Positions 28,699-38,893 of a stretch of DNA of 64,000 nucleotides are shown here, piece by piece; the stretch's first letter is position 1, and each line of letters begins with the position of its first letter. The notes beneath the pieces were generated by a model. It was not told the DNA's origin, ran no database searches, and saw only the letters and a program-made list of their open reading frames with translations. Source of the stretch: Microvirga subterranea (GTDB lineage: Bacteria > Pseudomonadota > Alphaproteobacteria > Rhizobiales > Beijerinckiaceae); the NCBI RefSeq assembly GCF_003350535.1, contig NZ_QQBB01000001.1, forward strand, positions 836,213 to 900,212, read 5' to 3'. A program made the translations under genes and the position numbers.

Positions 28699-29814
28699 AT
28701 GATGCGCCTTGTTCTGAGCCTGTCCGACGATCCCGCCACCACCTCGGTCGAGCGGGCCGTCATGGAGTTCCGCAGCGCCCGCCCGGTCGTGATCGACGGA
28801 GCGGAGGCGAGCGCGCTCGTGGTCGGCATCGAGGATCTGGATGAGGCCATGGCGGCCCAGCTCGAAGCGGTCGCCGGCGGCCACGCCCATCTCGTCCTGC
28901 CGCCGGCCCGGCTGCGCCGCCTCGGCCTCGAGCGGGACAAGCCCGCAATCGTCGCCCTCCCGGCGGTCGACCGGAAGCGGATCGAGACCCTGGCCCTCAA
29001 GGTCGACGGCCGCATCGACGCGCCCGTCCGGCCCGCCGATTCCCTCGACGAGGAGGCGCTGGAGCTCGCCCGCCTATCCCTGGTCCTTCCTGCGGTGGTC
29101 GTGGTCCCGCTCGCCTCCGGCATCGAGATCGATCCGTCGCTGACGCGGGTCTCGGGCGCCGCGATCCGGGACTACCGTCGCGCCAAGGCCCGCGACCTGA
29201 AGATCGTCAGCCGCGCCCCGGTGCCCCTGGAAGGCGCCCCGAACAGCGAGTTCGTGGTCTTCCGCGGCGGCGAGGGCCTGCGCGACCAGGTGGCCGTGAT
29301 CGTCGGCAATCCCGACCTGTCGAAGCCCGTGACCGTGCGGCTGCATTCCGCCTGCCTGACGGGCGATCTCTTCGGCAGCCTCAAATGCGATTGCGGCGAC
29401 CAGCTGCGCCGGACCGTGAGCTTCATGGCCAAGAACGAGGGCGGCATCCTGCTCTATCTCGACCAGGAGGGCCGCGGGAACGGCATCGCCAACAAGATCC
29501 GGGCCTACAAGCTCCAGGCGCAGGGCTACGACACCTACGACGCCGACGAGGTTCTGGGATTCGATGCGGACCAGCGCGGCTTCGACTTCGCGGCCGGCAT
29601 GCTGCGCCAGCTCGGAGTGACGGCGGTGCGGGTCATGACCAACAACCCGGAAAAGCTCGCCGCCCTTCGCAAGGCCGGTCTCGACGTGATCTCCGACCAC
29701 CGGGTGCTCGGACGCCCGACGCCGGAGAACGTCAGCTACCTGGCCTCCAAGCGCGACCGGGCCGGCCACTTCATCGACATCGAAGGCCTGCTGGCCTCGT
29801 CCATGAAAGACTAG
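28699..29814 (+). CDS. ribA: GTP cyclohydrolase II with degenerate RibB-like N-terminal domain
   Basis: 371 residues. The C-terminal 200 form GTP cyclohydrolase II: zinc ligands in HSACLTGDLFGSLKCDCGDQ, catalytic segment YLDQEGRGNGIANKIRAY, and VRVMTNNPEKLAAL. It opens GTP to start riboflavin synthesis. The N-terminal 170 residues align loosely with 3,4-dihydroxy-2-butanone-4-phosphate synthase (VMEFRSARPVVI, HLVLPPARLRRLGL) but lack the acidic RENEGD-type catalytic motif, so only the RibA activity is expected. A TTG three bases upstream is also possible. The 260-bp upstream region shows no FMN riboswitch motif. Confidence 0.93.
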   Translation: MMRLVLSLSDDPATTSVERAVMEFRSARPVVIDGAEASALVVGIEDLDEAMAAQLEAVAGGHAHLVLPPARLRRLGLERDKPAIVALPAVDRKRIETLALKVDGRIDAPVRPADSLDEEALELARLSLVLPAVVVVPLASGIEIDPSLTRVSGAAIRDYRRAKARDLKIVSRAPVPLEGAPNSEFVVFRGGEGLRDQVAVIVGNPDLSKPVTVRLHSACLTGDLFGSLKCDCGDQLRRTVSFMAKNEGGILLYLDQEGRGNGIANKIRAYKLQAQGYDTYDADEVLGFDADQRGFDFAAGMLRQLGVTAVRVMTNNPEKLAALRKAGLDVISDHRVLGRPTPENVSYLASKRDRAGHFIDIEGLLASSMKD

Positions 29815-29968
29815 CGGAAAAGAGACGCTCAGCCGTTCGAGACTTCGTGCGTCTTAAGTCCAGTATTGCCGCGCTCTTCGACAGATCTAGTTTCCTCGGA
29901 GCGGCCCGACCGGTTCGGCCTGACCGCGCCAGGGCTGGCCTCGGCCGGCGAGTTCAGGGGAAACGCTC

Positions 29969-31657
<1,689 letters not shown>

Positions 31658-31682
31658 CCGACGGGTAGAGGGACGAAGAGTT

Positions 31683-31719
31683 CGTCGCCGCCGGAGAGGA
31701 TCCGGCGGCGACGTCTTTT
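31683..31719 (+). terminator. Rho-independent terminator of the lactate permease gene
   Basis: Perfect 13-bp stem CGTCGCCGCCGGA / TCCGGCGGCGACG, 5-nt loop, followed by TCTTTT. It separates the permease gene from the convergent M20 gene. Confidence 0.92.
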
Positions 31720-31725
31720 CAAGGT

Positions 31726-32895
31726 TCAGCGGGCCGGCATGCCGGATTCGATGATCTTCGCCCAGAGCGACACGCCGTAGGGCGCCGCCTCGTCGTTGAA
31801 GTCGTAGGCCGGGTGGTGGACGCCCGCCGTGTCGCCGTTGCCGACGAAGATGTAGGCGCCCGGGCGCTGCTCCAGCATGTAGGAAAAGTCCTCGGCGCCC
31901 ATGAGCGGCGCGACGGTCGTGTCGACCCCGCTCTCGCCCGCGACCGCCTTCGCGACCTCGGTCATGAAGGTGGTCTTGGCCGGGTCGTTCATGGTGACCG
32001 GGTAGCCGCGGCTGTAATCCACCTCGGCCGTCGCCCCGAAGGCGGTGCAGACGCTTTCCGTGATGGCCCGGATGCGCGTCTCCGCCAGGTCGCGGACCTC
32101 CGGCGACAGGGTGCGCACCGTGCCGAGCAGCGTCACTTTCTGCGGGATCACGTTGAAGGTGTCGCCCGCCTTCACGGAGCAGACCGACACGACGACGGAG
32201 TCGAGCGGGTCGGCGTTGCGGGACGCGACCGTCTGCAGGGCCGTGATCACGTGAGCCGACACCACGACCGGGTCGATGCAGTCGTGCGGACGGGCTGCAT
32301 GGCCGCCCTTGCCCTCGATGACGATGGAGAAGCGGTCGGCCGCCGCCATCATCGGGCCGGGCCGGATCGCGAAATGGCCGACCGGGATGCCCGGCATGTT
32401 GTGCATGCCGTAGACCTCCTGTACGCCGAAGCGCTCCATCAGGCCGTCCTTCACCATGGCGTCGCCGCCGCCGCCGCCTTCCTCGGCCGGCTGGAAGATC
32501 ATGATCGCGGTGCCGTCGAAGTTGCGGGTCTCGGCGAGGTACTTGGCGGCGCCGAGCAGCATGGCGGTGTGGCCGTCATGGCCGCAAGCATGCATCTTGC
32601 CCGGGACCTTGGACTTGTAGGGAACGTCGGTCGCCTCCTCGATCGGCAGGGCGTCCATGTCGGCCCGCAGGCCGATCACGCGGCCCGAATTGTTCGTCCG
32701 ACCCCTGATGACGCCCACGACGCCGGTCTGGCCCAGTCCGGTCACCACCTCGTCGCAGCCGAACTCCTTCAGCTTCTCGGCCACGATGCCGGCCGTCCGG
32801 TGGACGTCGAAGAGGATCTCGGGGTTCTCGTGGAAGTCTCGGCGCCAGGTGGCGATCTCGTCGGCGAGATCGGCAACACGATTGATGATCGGCAT
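31726..32895 (-). CDS. M20 family amidohydrolase (hippurate hydrolase/aminoacylase type)
   Basis: 389 residues, normal length for the M20D/IAL-ILR1 group. Metal-site motifs are GLRADMDALPIEEATDVPYK, MHACGHDGHTAMLLGAAKYL and FQPAEEGGGG; the dimerisation domain includes GGHAARPHDCIDPVV, and LMGAEDFSYMLEQRPG near the C-terminus carries the last metal ligand. It should hydrolyse N-acyl amino acids such as hippurate in the cytoplasm. Substrate unassigned. Single gene. Confidence 0.9.
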   Translation of the reverse strand: MPIINRVADLADEIATWRRDFHENPEILFDVHRTAGIVAEKLKEFGCDEVVTGLGQTGVVGVIRGRTNNSGRVIGLRADMDALPIEEATDVPYKSKVPGKMHACGHDGHTAMLLGAAKYLAETRNFDGTAIMIFQPAEEGGGGGDAMVKDGLMERFGVQEVYGMHNMPGIPVGHFAIRPGPMMAAADRFSIVIEGKGGHAARPHDCIDPVVVSAHVITALQTVASRNADPLDSVVVSVCSVKAGDTFNVIPQKVTLLGTVRTLSPEVRDLAETRIRAITESVCTAFGATAEVDYSRGYPVTMNDPAKTTFMTEVAKAVAGESGVDTTVAPLMGAEDFSYMLEQRPGAYIFVGNGDTAGVHHPAYDFNDEAAPYGVSLWAKIIESGMPAR

Positions 32896-32942
32896 AAGAA
32901 ACCTTCGGGTGTTGATGGTCGGCAGCGGTTGAAAGCATCGGA

Positions 32943-33065
32943 CCCGGAAGTGGACTTGCGCTTCCGGGACCCAGCCGATGCCCCGGTCTTTCAGCGGCGC
33001 ATCGTCAGGTGCGGAAAGCCGGATCCGCCTGTCACGGACGTGGACCTCCGGTTCCGCACGATGCG
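32943..33065. repeat. Pair of related hairpin units (dispersed-repeat candidates)
   Basis: Unit 1 (32943-32968) is the hairpin CCCGGAAG-N10-CTTCCGGG; unit 2 (33010-33058) is an imperfect hairpin from TGCGGAAAGCCGGA to TCCGGTTCCGCA. Both carry a related core, GTGGACTTGCGCTTCCG and GTGGACCTCCGGTTCCG. Such GTGGAC/CCGGTT elements are common between genes in Hyphomicrobiales. They fill most of the 241-bp gap between the M20 gene start and the end of the O-antigen-ligase-like gene. Confidence 0.5.
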
Positions 33066-33136
33066 CTAGCGAAGCAGACCGGGTGCCGCTCCGTCAACCT
33101 CAAGAAGGAGGGCGGGGGCCGGAGCCGGAAGCCGGC

Positions 33137-34348
33137 TCAGCGAATCGACCGGAAGACGGCCTTCGGGCGCTTGGTGCGGAACTGCCCCCGCTCGATCGTC
33201 ACGAAGATCAGCACCACGACGATCAGCAGCGTGAACCACCAGACCTGCGCGGTGCTGATTCCCAGGCACCCGAGCGCGAAGGCGGTGGCGAAGGCCGCCA
33301 TGATCCCGGGTCCCAGCATCGGGCGGTGTCCGCCCGCTCCGAGAACCGACCGGTAGAGCATGAACGCCCCGGAGGCGGCGCCCACGATTCCGAGCTCGTA
33401 CCAGACCTCGAACAGGATGCCGAAGGGCGCGGCCGGGGGAACCAGGCCGCTGATGCGGCCGCGAAGGGAGGTCTCGAGCCCGTGGCCGGTGATCAGCCGG
33501 ACGGGATCGTGAAGGATCACGGCGCGCCATGCCTCGAAGCCCGCCACCAGCGGGGCCTTCGGGCCGAGGACGCTTTCGGCCAGGGGCTTCAGGACGAACG
33601 GGATGGCGGGCGCCAGGAGCAGGAGCCCGGCGATCGCGAGGGCCGTAAGCCGCGAGCCGGCGGCGGGGCTGAGCGCCGTCAGGGCGAAGACCAGCCCCCC
33701 GGCGGCGAGGCCCTGGAGCGCCAGGGCGTCGTTGGCGAAGAGAGTGCCCAGGGCTACGATCAGGGCGAGGACGACCGCCTCGAGATTGCGCCCGCGGGAA
33801 TGCAGCCAGGTGACCGCCGGCCAGAGCATCAGCACCAGCACGATCATGCCGCGCTCCAGGCTCAGCTCCTCCTCGATCGAGCCGCCGGTTCCCTTGAGGG
33901 CCATGGTCGTGCCGATCAGGGCCGCGAGGCCGACGCCCACCGGGAGGATGTAGAGGTTGGCCGACCGCATCCGGTCCGGGAGCGCGAGATATCCAGCCAA
34001 TCCCATCACGGCCATGGCGGTGATGTTCAGAAGGCGCTCCGAGGCTTCCGTAAGGTAGGGCGTCCACACCAGGGACAGGGCGATCCAGAGCACCAGGACG
34101 CTGCCGGCCACGCCGCCGGGCGACGCCAGGATGGCGCTAAGCCGCTGCCCCACATTCCTGGCCCCGCCGTCGAGCACGGCGGCGATCACCAGGAGGGCAA
34201 CCGCCACGGGCGCAAGCGCCACCACGGCGCGGCGGGCGAACAGGGCGCTCATCGGGATCGCGAAGAACAGGATCGCGAAACCGACGCGCCGCAGGACGGC
34301 CGCGGCATCGGCGGAGGGATTGGCCAGGGCGGACGTGGAGCGGACCAT
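33137..34348 (-). CDS. O-antigen ligase/polymerase-like membrane protein
   Basis: 403 residues from the ATG encoding MVRSTSALAN; the open frame upstream overlaps the divergent flavoprotein gene and is rejected. About 10-12 membrane segments and one large periplasmic loop near residues 285-330 containing HDPVRLITGHGLETSLRG, where the Wzy_C (O-antigen ligase) motif with its Gly-His-Gly is expected. The family joins or polymerises surface glycans on undecaprenyl carriers. No other glycan genes are nearby, so this is a genomically isolated copy. Confidence 0.8.
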   Translation of the reverse strand: MVRSTSALANPSADAAAVLRRVGFAILFFAIPMSALFARRAVVALAPVAVALLVIAAVLDGGARNVGQRLSAILASPGGVAGSVLVLWIALSLVWTPYLTEASERLLNITAMAVMGLAGYLALPDRMRSANLYILPVGVGLAALIGTTMALKGTGGSIEEELSLERGMIVLVLMLWPAVTWLHSRGRNLEAVVLALIVALGTLFANDALALQGLAAGGLVFALTALSPAAGSRLTALAIAGLLLLAPAIPFVLKPLAESVLGPKAPLVAGFEAWRAVILHDPVRLITGHGLETSLRGRISGLVPPAAPFGILFEVWYELGIVGAASGAFMLYRSVLGAGGHRPMLGPGIMAAFATAFALGCLGISTAQVWWFTLLIVVVLIFVTIERGQFRTKRPKAVFRSIR

Positions 34349-34394
34349 GTAGGAGGGGCAATCCTGGGTTGAATGCGCTTGAACCTGGAGAGTA

Positions 34395-35594
34395 ATGGAC
34401 CGCCGGGCTAAAAGCTGTAGGTGTCTTGCAACACTCCCCGTCCCTTCGCGACTGCGAAAAGCCGGCCCGAACGAGGATCCTGTCCTGCCCGACGCTCCAA
34501 AGCACCTCCTCCTGGTCGGTGGCGGACACGCCCATGTGATCGTCCTGGAGGCCTTCGCGCGCCGGCCCGAGCCCGGATTGCGCCTCACCCTCGTGGCGAA
34601 GGACCGGTTCTCCCCCTATTCGGGCATGCTGCCGGGCCATTTGGCGGGCCTCTACGGCCGAGAGGAAATGCACATCGACCTGGAGCGGCTGGCCCGGCGA
34701 TGCGGCGCGGCGCTGATCGAGGGCGAGGCGTCGAGGATTGAGCCCGACGCAAGGCAGGTCTGCCTCGGGAGCGGAGAGGTCCTGGCCTACGACGTTCTGT
34801 CGATCGACATCGGCATCGTTCCGGACCTGACCGGGATCGAAGGGGCCGACGAGCATGCCCTGGCGGTCAAGCCCATCGGCGACCTGCTGCCGAAATGGGA
34901 CCGGCTCCTGGCGGATGCCGAGCGTGGGCAAGGGCCGCGCCGGCTCGCCATCGTCGGAGGCGGCATTGCGGGAATCTGCCTGGCCTTCGCGGCCGCTTCC
35001 CGGCTGCGTCACACGGGAGCCTCGATCACGCTGATCGGCGCCGGACCGTCGCCCGAAATCAATGCCGGCATGGCGCGCCGCGTCGGGCACGCCCTGAAGC
35101 GCCACGGAATCGCGCTGCTGTCGGGCGAGCCCGTGGTCGCAATCCACCGGCACGGCGTCACTCTTGCCAACGGCGACAGCGTCGCGGCGGACGCGGTTCT
35201 GGTCTCGACCCATGCGGCCCCGCCGCGCGTGCTGCATGAGGCGGCCCTGGAAAAGGACGGGCGCGGGTTCCTGGCCATCGGGCCGACCCTTCAGGTCCTC
35301 GGCTGGGGAAATGTCTTCGCCGCGGGCGATTGCGCCACGATGGAGGCCCATCCCCGGCCCAAGGCGGGCGTCTTCGCGGTGCGCCAGGGGCCTGTGCTCG
35401 CCCGCAACCTGCGGCGGGCGCTGCGGGGCGAGCCGCTGGAGGCCTACGTCCCGCAGCGCGACCACCTGATCCTGATCGGCACCGGCGACGGCAGCGCCAT
35501 CGGCGGCCGCGGCCGATGGCTTTCCTTCGAGGGACGCTGGGCGTGGCGGCTGAAGGACTGGCTCGACCGCCGCTTCATGCGCCGGTTCCGGTGA
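34395..35594 (+). CDS. NAD(P)/FAD-dependent oxidoreductase of the SelD-associated type
   Basis: Up to 399 residues from the only ATG in frame; the recognisable protein begins near residue 35 (KHLLLVGGGHAHVIVLEAF), so the true start is uncertain. VGGGHAHV and SPYSGMLPGHLAG are hallmarks of the pyridine nucleotide-disulfide oxidoreductase family often fused or linked to selenophosphate synthetase; a second dinucleotide motif LAIVGGGIAGICLAF and the FAD-closing VFAAGDCATM are present. It lacks the CxxxxC redox pair of classical disulfide reductases, resembling NDH-2-like proteins. No selD is adjacent. It ends directly against mmsB on the other strand. Confidence 0.82.
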   Translation: MDRRAKSCRCLATLPVPSRLRKAGPNEDPVLPDAPKHLLLVGGGHAHVIVLEAFARRPEPGLRLTLVAKDRFSPYSGMLPGHLAGLYGREEMHIDLERLARRCGAALIEGEASRIEPDARQVCLGSGEVLAYDVLSIDIGIVPDLTGIEGADEHALAVKPIGDLLPKWDRLLADAERGQGPRRLAIVGGGIAGICLAFAAASRLRHTGASITLIGAGPSPEINAGMARRVGHALKRHGIALLSGEPVVAIHRHGVTLANGDSVAADAVLVSTHAAPPRVLHEAALEKDGRGFLAIGPTLQVLGWGNVFAAGDCATMEAHPRPKAGVFAVRQGPVLARNLRRALRGEPLEAYVPQRDHLILIGTGDGSAIGGRGRWLSFEGRWAWRLKDWLDRRFMRRFR

Positions 35595-36488
35595 TCAGGT
35601 TTTGGTCTGCCCGCGGATGAAGTTGATGATGCCGGAGAAATCGTCGCCCTCGTGTCCGGCCGCCGCGAAGAGCGAATAGAGCTGCGCGGCCTCAGCGCCG
35701 AGCGGCGTGGTCGCGCCGGACGAGAGCGCCGCTTCCTGGGCGAGGCGCAGGTCCTTGAGCATCAGGGCGGCCGCGAAGCCTGGCTTGTAGCCGTTGTTGG
35801 CCGGGGAGGCCGGCACCGGGCCGGGCACCGGGCAGTAGGTGGTGAGCGACCAGCACTGGCCGGAGGCCGTGGAGGCCACGTCGAACAGGGCTTGATGGGA
35901 GAGCCCGAGCTTCTCGGCGAGCACGAAGGCCTCCGCCACGCCGATCATCGAGATGCCGAGGATCATGTTGTTGCAGATCTTCGCCGCCTGGCCGGCGCCC
36001 GCATCGCCGCAATGGACAACCTTCTTGCCCATCTGCGACAGGATCGGCTCGGCGCGGGCGAAGGCCTCCGGCGCGCCGCCGGCCATGAAGGTCAGGGTCG
36101 CGGCCTTGGCGCCGCCGACGCCGCCCGAGACCGGCGCGTCGAGGGATTGCAGGTTGCCGCCCTGCTCCTGGGCAAGGGAATGGGCCCTGCGGGCGCTGTC
36201 CACGTCGATGGTAGAGCAGTCGATCAGGAGCGTGCCGGGCTTTACGGCAGACACGATGCCGGTCCAGACCGACAGCACGTGCTTGCCGGCCGGCAGCATG
36301 GTGATGACGACGTCCGCGTCGCGCACGGCCTCGCCCGCGGAGCCCGCGATGCTGGCGCCGTCCGCCCGCGCCTGGTCGCAGGAGGCGGGCGAGAGGTCGA
36401 AGCCGACGACCTGGTGGCCGGCCTTGACGAGGTTCGCCGCCATGGGGCCGCCCATGTGGCCGAGGCCGATGAACGCGATGGTGGTCAT
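35595..36488 (-). CDS. mmsB: 3-hydroxyisobutyrate dehydrogenase
   Basis: 297 residues, full length for the family. N-terminal Rossmann motif IAFIGLGHMGGPMAANL, substrate motif DAPVSGGVGGAKAATLTFM, catalytic Lys region GDAGAGQAAKICNNMILG, and the C-terminal ALMLKDLRLAQEAA. It oxidises 3-hydroxyisobutyrate to methylmalonate semialdehyde in valine catabolism. Its neighbours, an acyl-CoA dehydrogenase and mmsA, are the flanking pathway steps. The stop codon abuts that of the convergent flavoprotein gene with no room for a terminator. Confidence 0.94.
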   Translation of the reverse strand: MTTIAFIGLGHMGGPMAANLVKAGHQVVGFDLSPASCDQARADGASIAGSAGEAVRDADVVITMLPAGKHVLSVWTGIVSAVKPGTLLIDCSTIDVDSARRAHSLAQEQGGNLQSLDAPVSGGVGGAKAATLTFMAGGAPEAFARAEPILSQMGKKVVHCGDAGAGQAAKICNNMILGISMIGVAEAFVLAEKLGLSHQALFDVASTASGQCWSLTTYCPVPGPVPASPANNGYKPGFAAALMLKDLRLAQEAALSSGATTPLGAEAAQLYSLFAAAGHEGDDFSGIINFIRGQTKT

Positions 36489-36491
36489 GGG

Positions 36492-36920
36492 TTAATCCTC
36501 CCGGTCCGTATGTTTTGACGATGTGAGCAGCCAGGCCGCGCCGGCCGCCATGATACATGCGCTGCCGGCATGCAGCAGCAGGTGCCCCGGCGAGTCGAAC
36601 CCGCGTTCCATCCCGACGATGATCACGTCGCCGACCGGGATGAGAACCGTAATGGCCAGGATCGCGCCGACGGCGCGCGCCGTCGAGAGGCGCGACAGGG
36701 CGAAGAGGTAGAAGCCGAGCGCGAGGTCGCGCAGGCCGATGGCCGACACGTAGGACAGCTCCGCATCCTCGGACGGGCGGATGCCGAACAGGGCGGCGCC
36801 CGCCCGCGGCAGGAACACGAAGAGGATCCCGAGCAGGACGAAGACGCCCGAGAGCGCGAGGACGAGCCAGGTGCGCGGCTCGCTCACGTCCATTCCACGC
36901 CTCTCGCCCGCCTGCGTCAT
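36492..36920 (-). CDS. DUF4267-type small membrane protein
   Basis: 142 residues; start chosen at the ATG overlapping the upstream stop (ATGA), with a second ATG nine codons later. Four hydrophobic segments; the segment SAIGLRDLALGFYLFALSRL followed by VLIPVGDVIIVG matches the DUF4267 pattern. No function is known. It is the third gene of a tightly coupled set: acyl-CoA dehydrogenase, small membrane protein, this gene, then mmsB 3 bp downstream. Confidence 0.8.
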   Translation of the reverse strand: MTQAGERRGMDVSEPRTWLVLALSGVFVLLGILFVFLPRAGAALFGIRPSEDAELSYVSAIGLRDLALGFYLFALSRLSTARAVGAILAITVLIPVGDVIIVGMERGFDSPGHLLLHAGSACIMAAGAAWLLTSSKHTDRED

Positions 36921-37288
36921 GACCGCCGCGCCGCCACGAGCGCCCCGAGGAGCGCGAAGCCGTAGAACCACAGCATCAGCGATCCGAACACCTTGTCGAG
37001 CCCCGGGTTCAGGTCCGGGAAGAACACCGCGAAATGCGAGCCGACCGCCGCCATGGCGAGCATGCCCGGAACGGCCGCGAGCGCCACCGCGCTGACGGCG
37101 GCCTTGCCGGGCGCGCGCAGCACGCGGGGGGTCATGAGCCCGAAGAGCAGGCCGAGGGCCGCGCCGCCCGCGAAGTTGAGCTGGAACGGCCGCCGGCCTT
37201 CCAGGAAGAACAGGTGGCCGGCGAACGCGAAGAGCGCGAAGATCGCGGCCGCGAGGCTAAAACCCAGGCCGAGCGACCGCAGGATCAT
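36917..37288 (-). CDS. Small membrane protein of unknown function
   Basis: 123 residues, start overlapping the stop of the acyl-CoA dehydrogenase gene (ATGA). Four hydrophobic segments, including FSLAAAIFALFAFAGHLFFL, GAALGLLFGLMTP and MLWFYGFALLGALVAA. No family recognised. Translational coupling on both sides places it inside the valine-degradation operon, though a catalytic role is unlikely. Confidence 0.75.
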   Translation of the reverse strand: MILRSLGLGFSLAAAIFALFAFAGHLFFLEGRRPFQLNFAGGAALGLLFGLMTPRVLRAPGKAAVSAVALAAVPGMLAMAAVGSHFAVFFPDLNPGLDKVFGSLMLWFYGFALLGALVAARRS

Positions 37289-38436
37289 CGGTTGCCTCGT
37301 CCGACGAGGCTGCGCGCCACGATCAGGCGCATGACCTCGTTGGTGCCTTCCAGGATCTGGTGGACGCGGAGGTCCCGCACGATCTTCTCGATTCCGTAAT
37401 CGGCCAGATAGCCGTAGCCGCCGTGGAGCTGGAGCGCCTCGTTGGCGATCTCGAAGCCCCGGTCCGTTGCGACGCGCTTCGCCATGGCGCAGAGCTTGGT
37501 GGCTTCGAGGTCCTTGGCGTCGAGCGCGGATGCAGCGCGCCACAGAAAGGTGCGGGCCGCCTCCAGTTCGGTCGCCATGTCGGCGAGGCGGAACTGGATC
37601 GCCTGGAAGTCCGAGATGCGCTTGCCGAAGGCCCTGCGGTCGGCCGTGTAGGCGAGCGCCTTGTCGAGGGCGGCTTGAGCGCCGCCGAGCGAACAGGCGC
37701 CGATGTTGAGCCGTCCGCCGTCGAGGCCCGACATCGCGATCTTGAAGCCCATGCCCTCGTCCGAGAGCCGGTTGGCGACGGGCACGCGCACGTCCTCGAA
37801 GATCACGGCGGCGGTCGGCTGGGCGTTCCAGCCCATCTTCTTCTCCTGCGCCCCGAACGAGACGCCCGGCCTATCCTTCTCGATCACCAGGGTCGAGATG
37901 CCGGACGGCCCTTCCTCGCCCGTGCGCACCATGGTCACGTAGATATCCGAGGTGCCGGCGCCCGAGATGAACTGCTTCACGCCGTTGACCACGTAATGGT
38001 CGCCGTCGCGCACGGCCTTGGTCTTGAGCGCCGCCGCGTCCGAGCCGGAGCCCGGCTCCGTCAGGCAGTAGCTGCCGATCAGGTCCATGGTGCAAAGACC
38101 CGGCAGGAAGCGGCTCCGCTGCTCCTCCGACCCGTAGCGGTCGATCATCCAGGCGACCATGTTGTGGATGGACAGATACGCGGAGATCGCCGGGCAACCG
38201 GTGGCGAGCGCCTCGAAGATCAGCGCCGCATCGAGGCGCGTCATGCCCGATCCGCCGACATCGTCGCGGGTGTAGATCGCCGCCATGCCGAGGGAAGCGG
38301 CCTCGCGCATCACGTCGACGGGAAAATGCTTCTTCTCGTCCCATTCGAGCGCGTGGGGAGCGAGGTTGTCCGCCGCGAAGGCGAGAGCCATGTCGCGGAC
38401 GGCGATTTGGTCTTCGGTGAGGGAGAACTGCTTCAT
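37285..38436 (-). CDS. Acyl-CoA dehydrogenase, probable isobutyryl-CoA dehydrogenase
   Basis: 383 residues, full length. N-terminal helical domain, FAD and acyl-CoA motifs YCLTEPGSGSDAAALKTKA, QAIQFRLADMATELEAAR, ALQLHGGYGYLADYGIEKIV and RDLRVHQILEGTNEVMRLI. The catalytic Glu is expected in the EGTNEVM region. Linkage to mmsB and mmsA and similarity to ACAD8-type enzymes argue for isobutyryl-CoA oxidation in valine breakdown; other short branched acyl-CoAs are possible. It heads the four-gene coupled set ending in mmsB. Confidence 0.9.
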   Translation of the reverse strand: MKQFSLTEDQIAVRDMALAFAADNLAPHALEWDEKKHFPVDVMREAASLGMAAIYTRDDVGGSGMTRLDAALIFEALATGCPAISAYLSIHNMVAWMIDRYGSEEQRSRFLPGLCTMDLIGSYCLTEPGSGSDAAALKTKAVRDGDHYVVNGVKQFISGAGTSDIYVTMVRTGEEGPSGISTLVIEKDRPGVSFGAQEKKMGWNAQPTAAVIFEDVRVPVANRLSDEGMGFKIAMSGLDGGRLNIGACSLGGAQAALDKALAYTADRRAFGKRISDFQAIQFRLADMATELEAARTFLWRAASALDAKDLEATKLCAMAKRVATDRGFEIANEALQLHGGYGYLADYGIEKIVRDLRVHQILEGTNEVMRLIVARSLVGRGNR

Positions 38437-38482
38437 GGGGGTCCGGCACGGTTAGAGGGATGGCCGCCTACGCATCGTTCGA

Positions 38483-38893
38483 TCAGCAAGGAAGAACGCG
38501 AACATGTCCTTCCTCACCATAAGATAGAAGCCATTTATCACGTGTCACCAGAACGAGTCCCTCGGCCCGAGCCGTGGCGGCAATAATCCGGTCGGCCGGA
38601 TCCGTCGGTGGCGTGCCTGGCAGAAACGCCGATGCGATCAGCGTCCGCGGAGGCATCGGCGCCAAACGCATGCCGGGGAGCGCAAGCGCTGCGTCGAACC
38701 ACGCGTCGGGCGCCATGCTCAGCGCGATCCTGCCCTTGCGTACCAGCGTTCCGATCTCCCAGGCCGTGATAGGCGAGATCAGGATCTCGTCATTCTGCGC
38801 AGCCTCGTCGACCGCTTGGCGGCAAGGTTGCGAGACGTCCTCTCCGTTGGCGATCCAGAGCACGGCGCAGGTGTCGAGGAGAAGCGCCGCCAC
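38483..38893 (-). CDS. PIN-domain (VapC-like) toxin
   Basis: 136 residues, GTG start immediately after the TGA of the upstream gene, so translation is coupled. The PIN-domain acidic residues are visible: LLLDTCAVLWI (Asp 7), SPITAWEIGTLVRKG (Glu), and DPADRIIAATARAEGLVLVTRDKWLL (two Asp). This is the COG3744-like single-domain endoribonuclease form found in type II toxin-antitoxin pairs. The likely antitoxin is the protein encoded just upstream. The module sits between mmsA and the acyl-CoA dehydrogenase gene. Confidence 0.88.
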   Translation of the reverse strand: MAALLLDTCAVLWIANGEDVSQPCRQAVDEAAQNDEILISPITAWEIGTLVRKGRIALSMAPDAWFDAALALPGMRLAPMPPRTLIASAFLPGTPPTDPADRIIAATARAEGLVLVTRDKWLLSYGEEGHVRVLPC

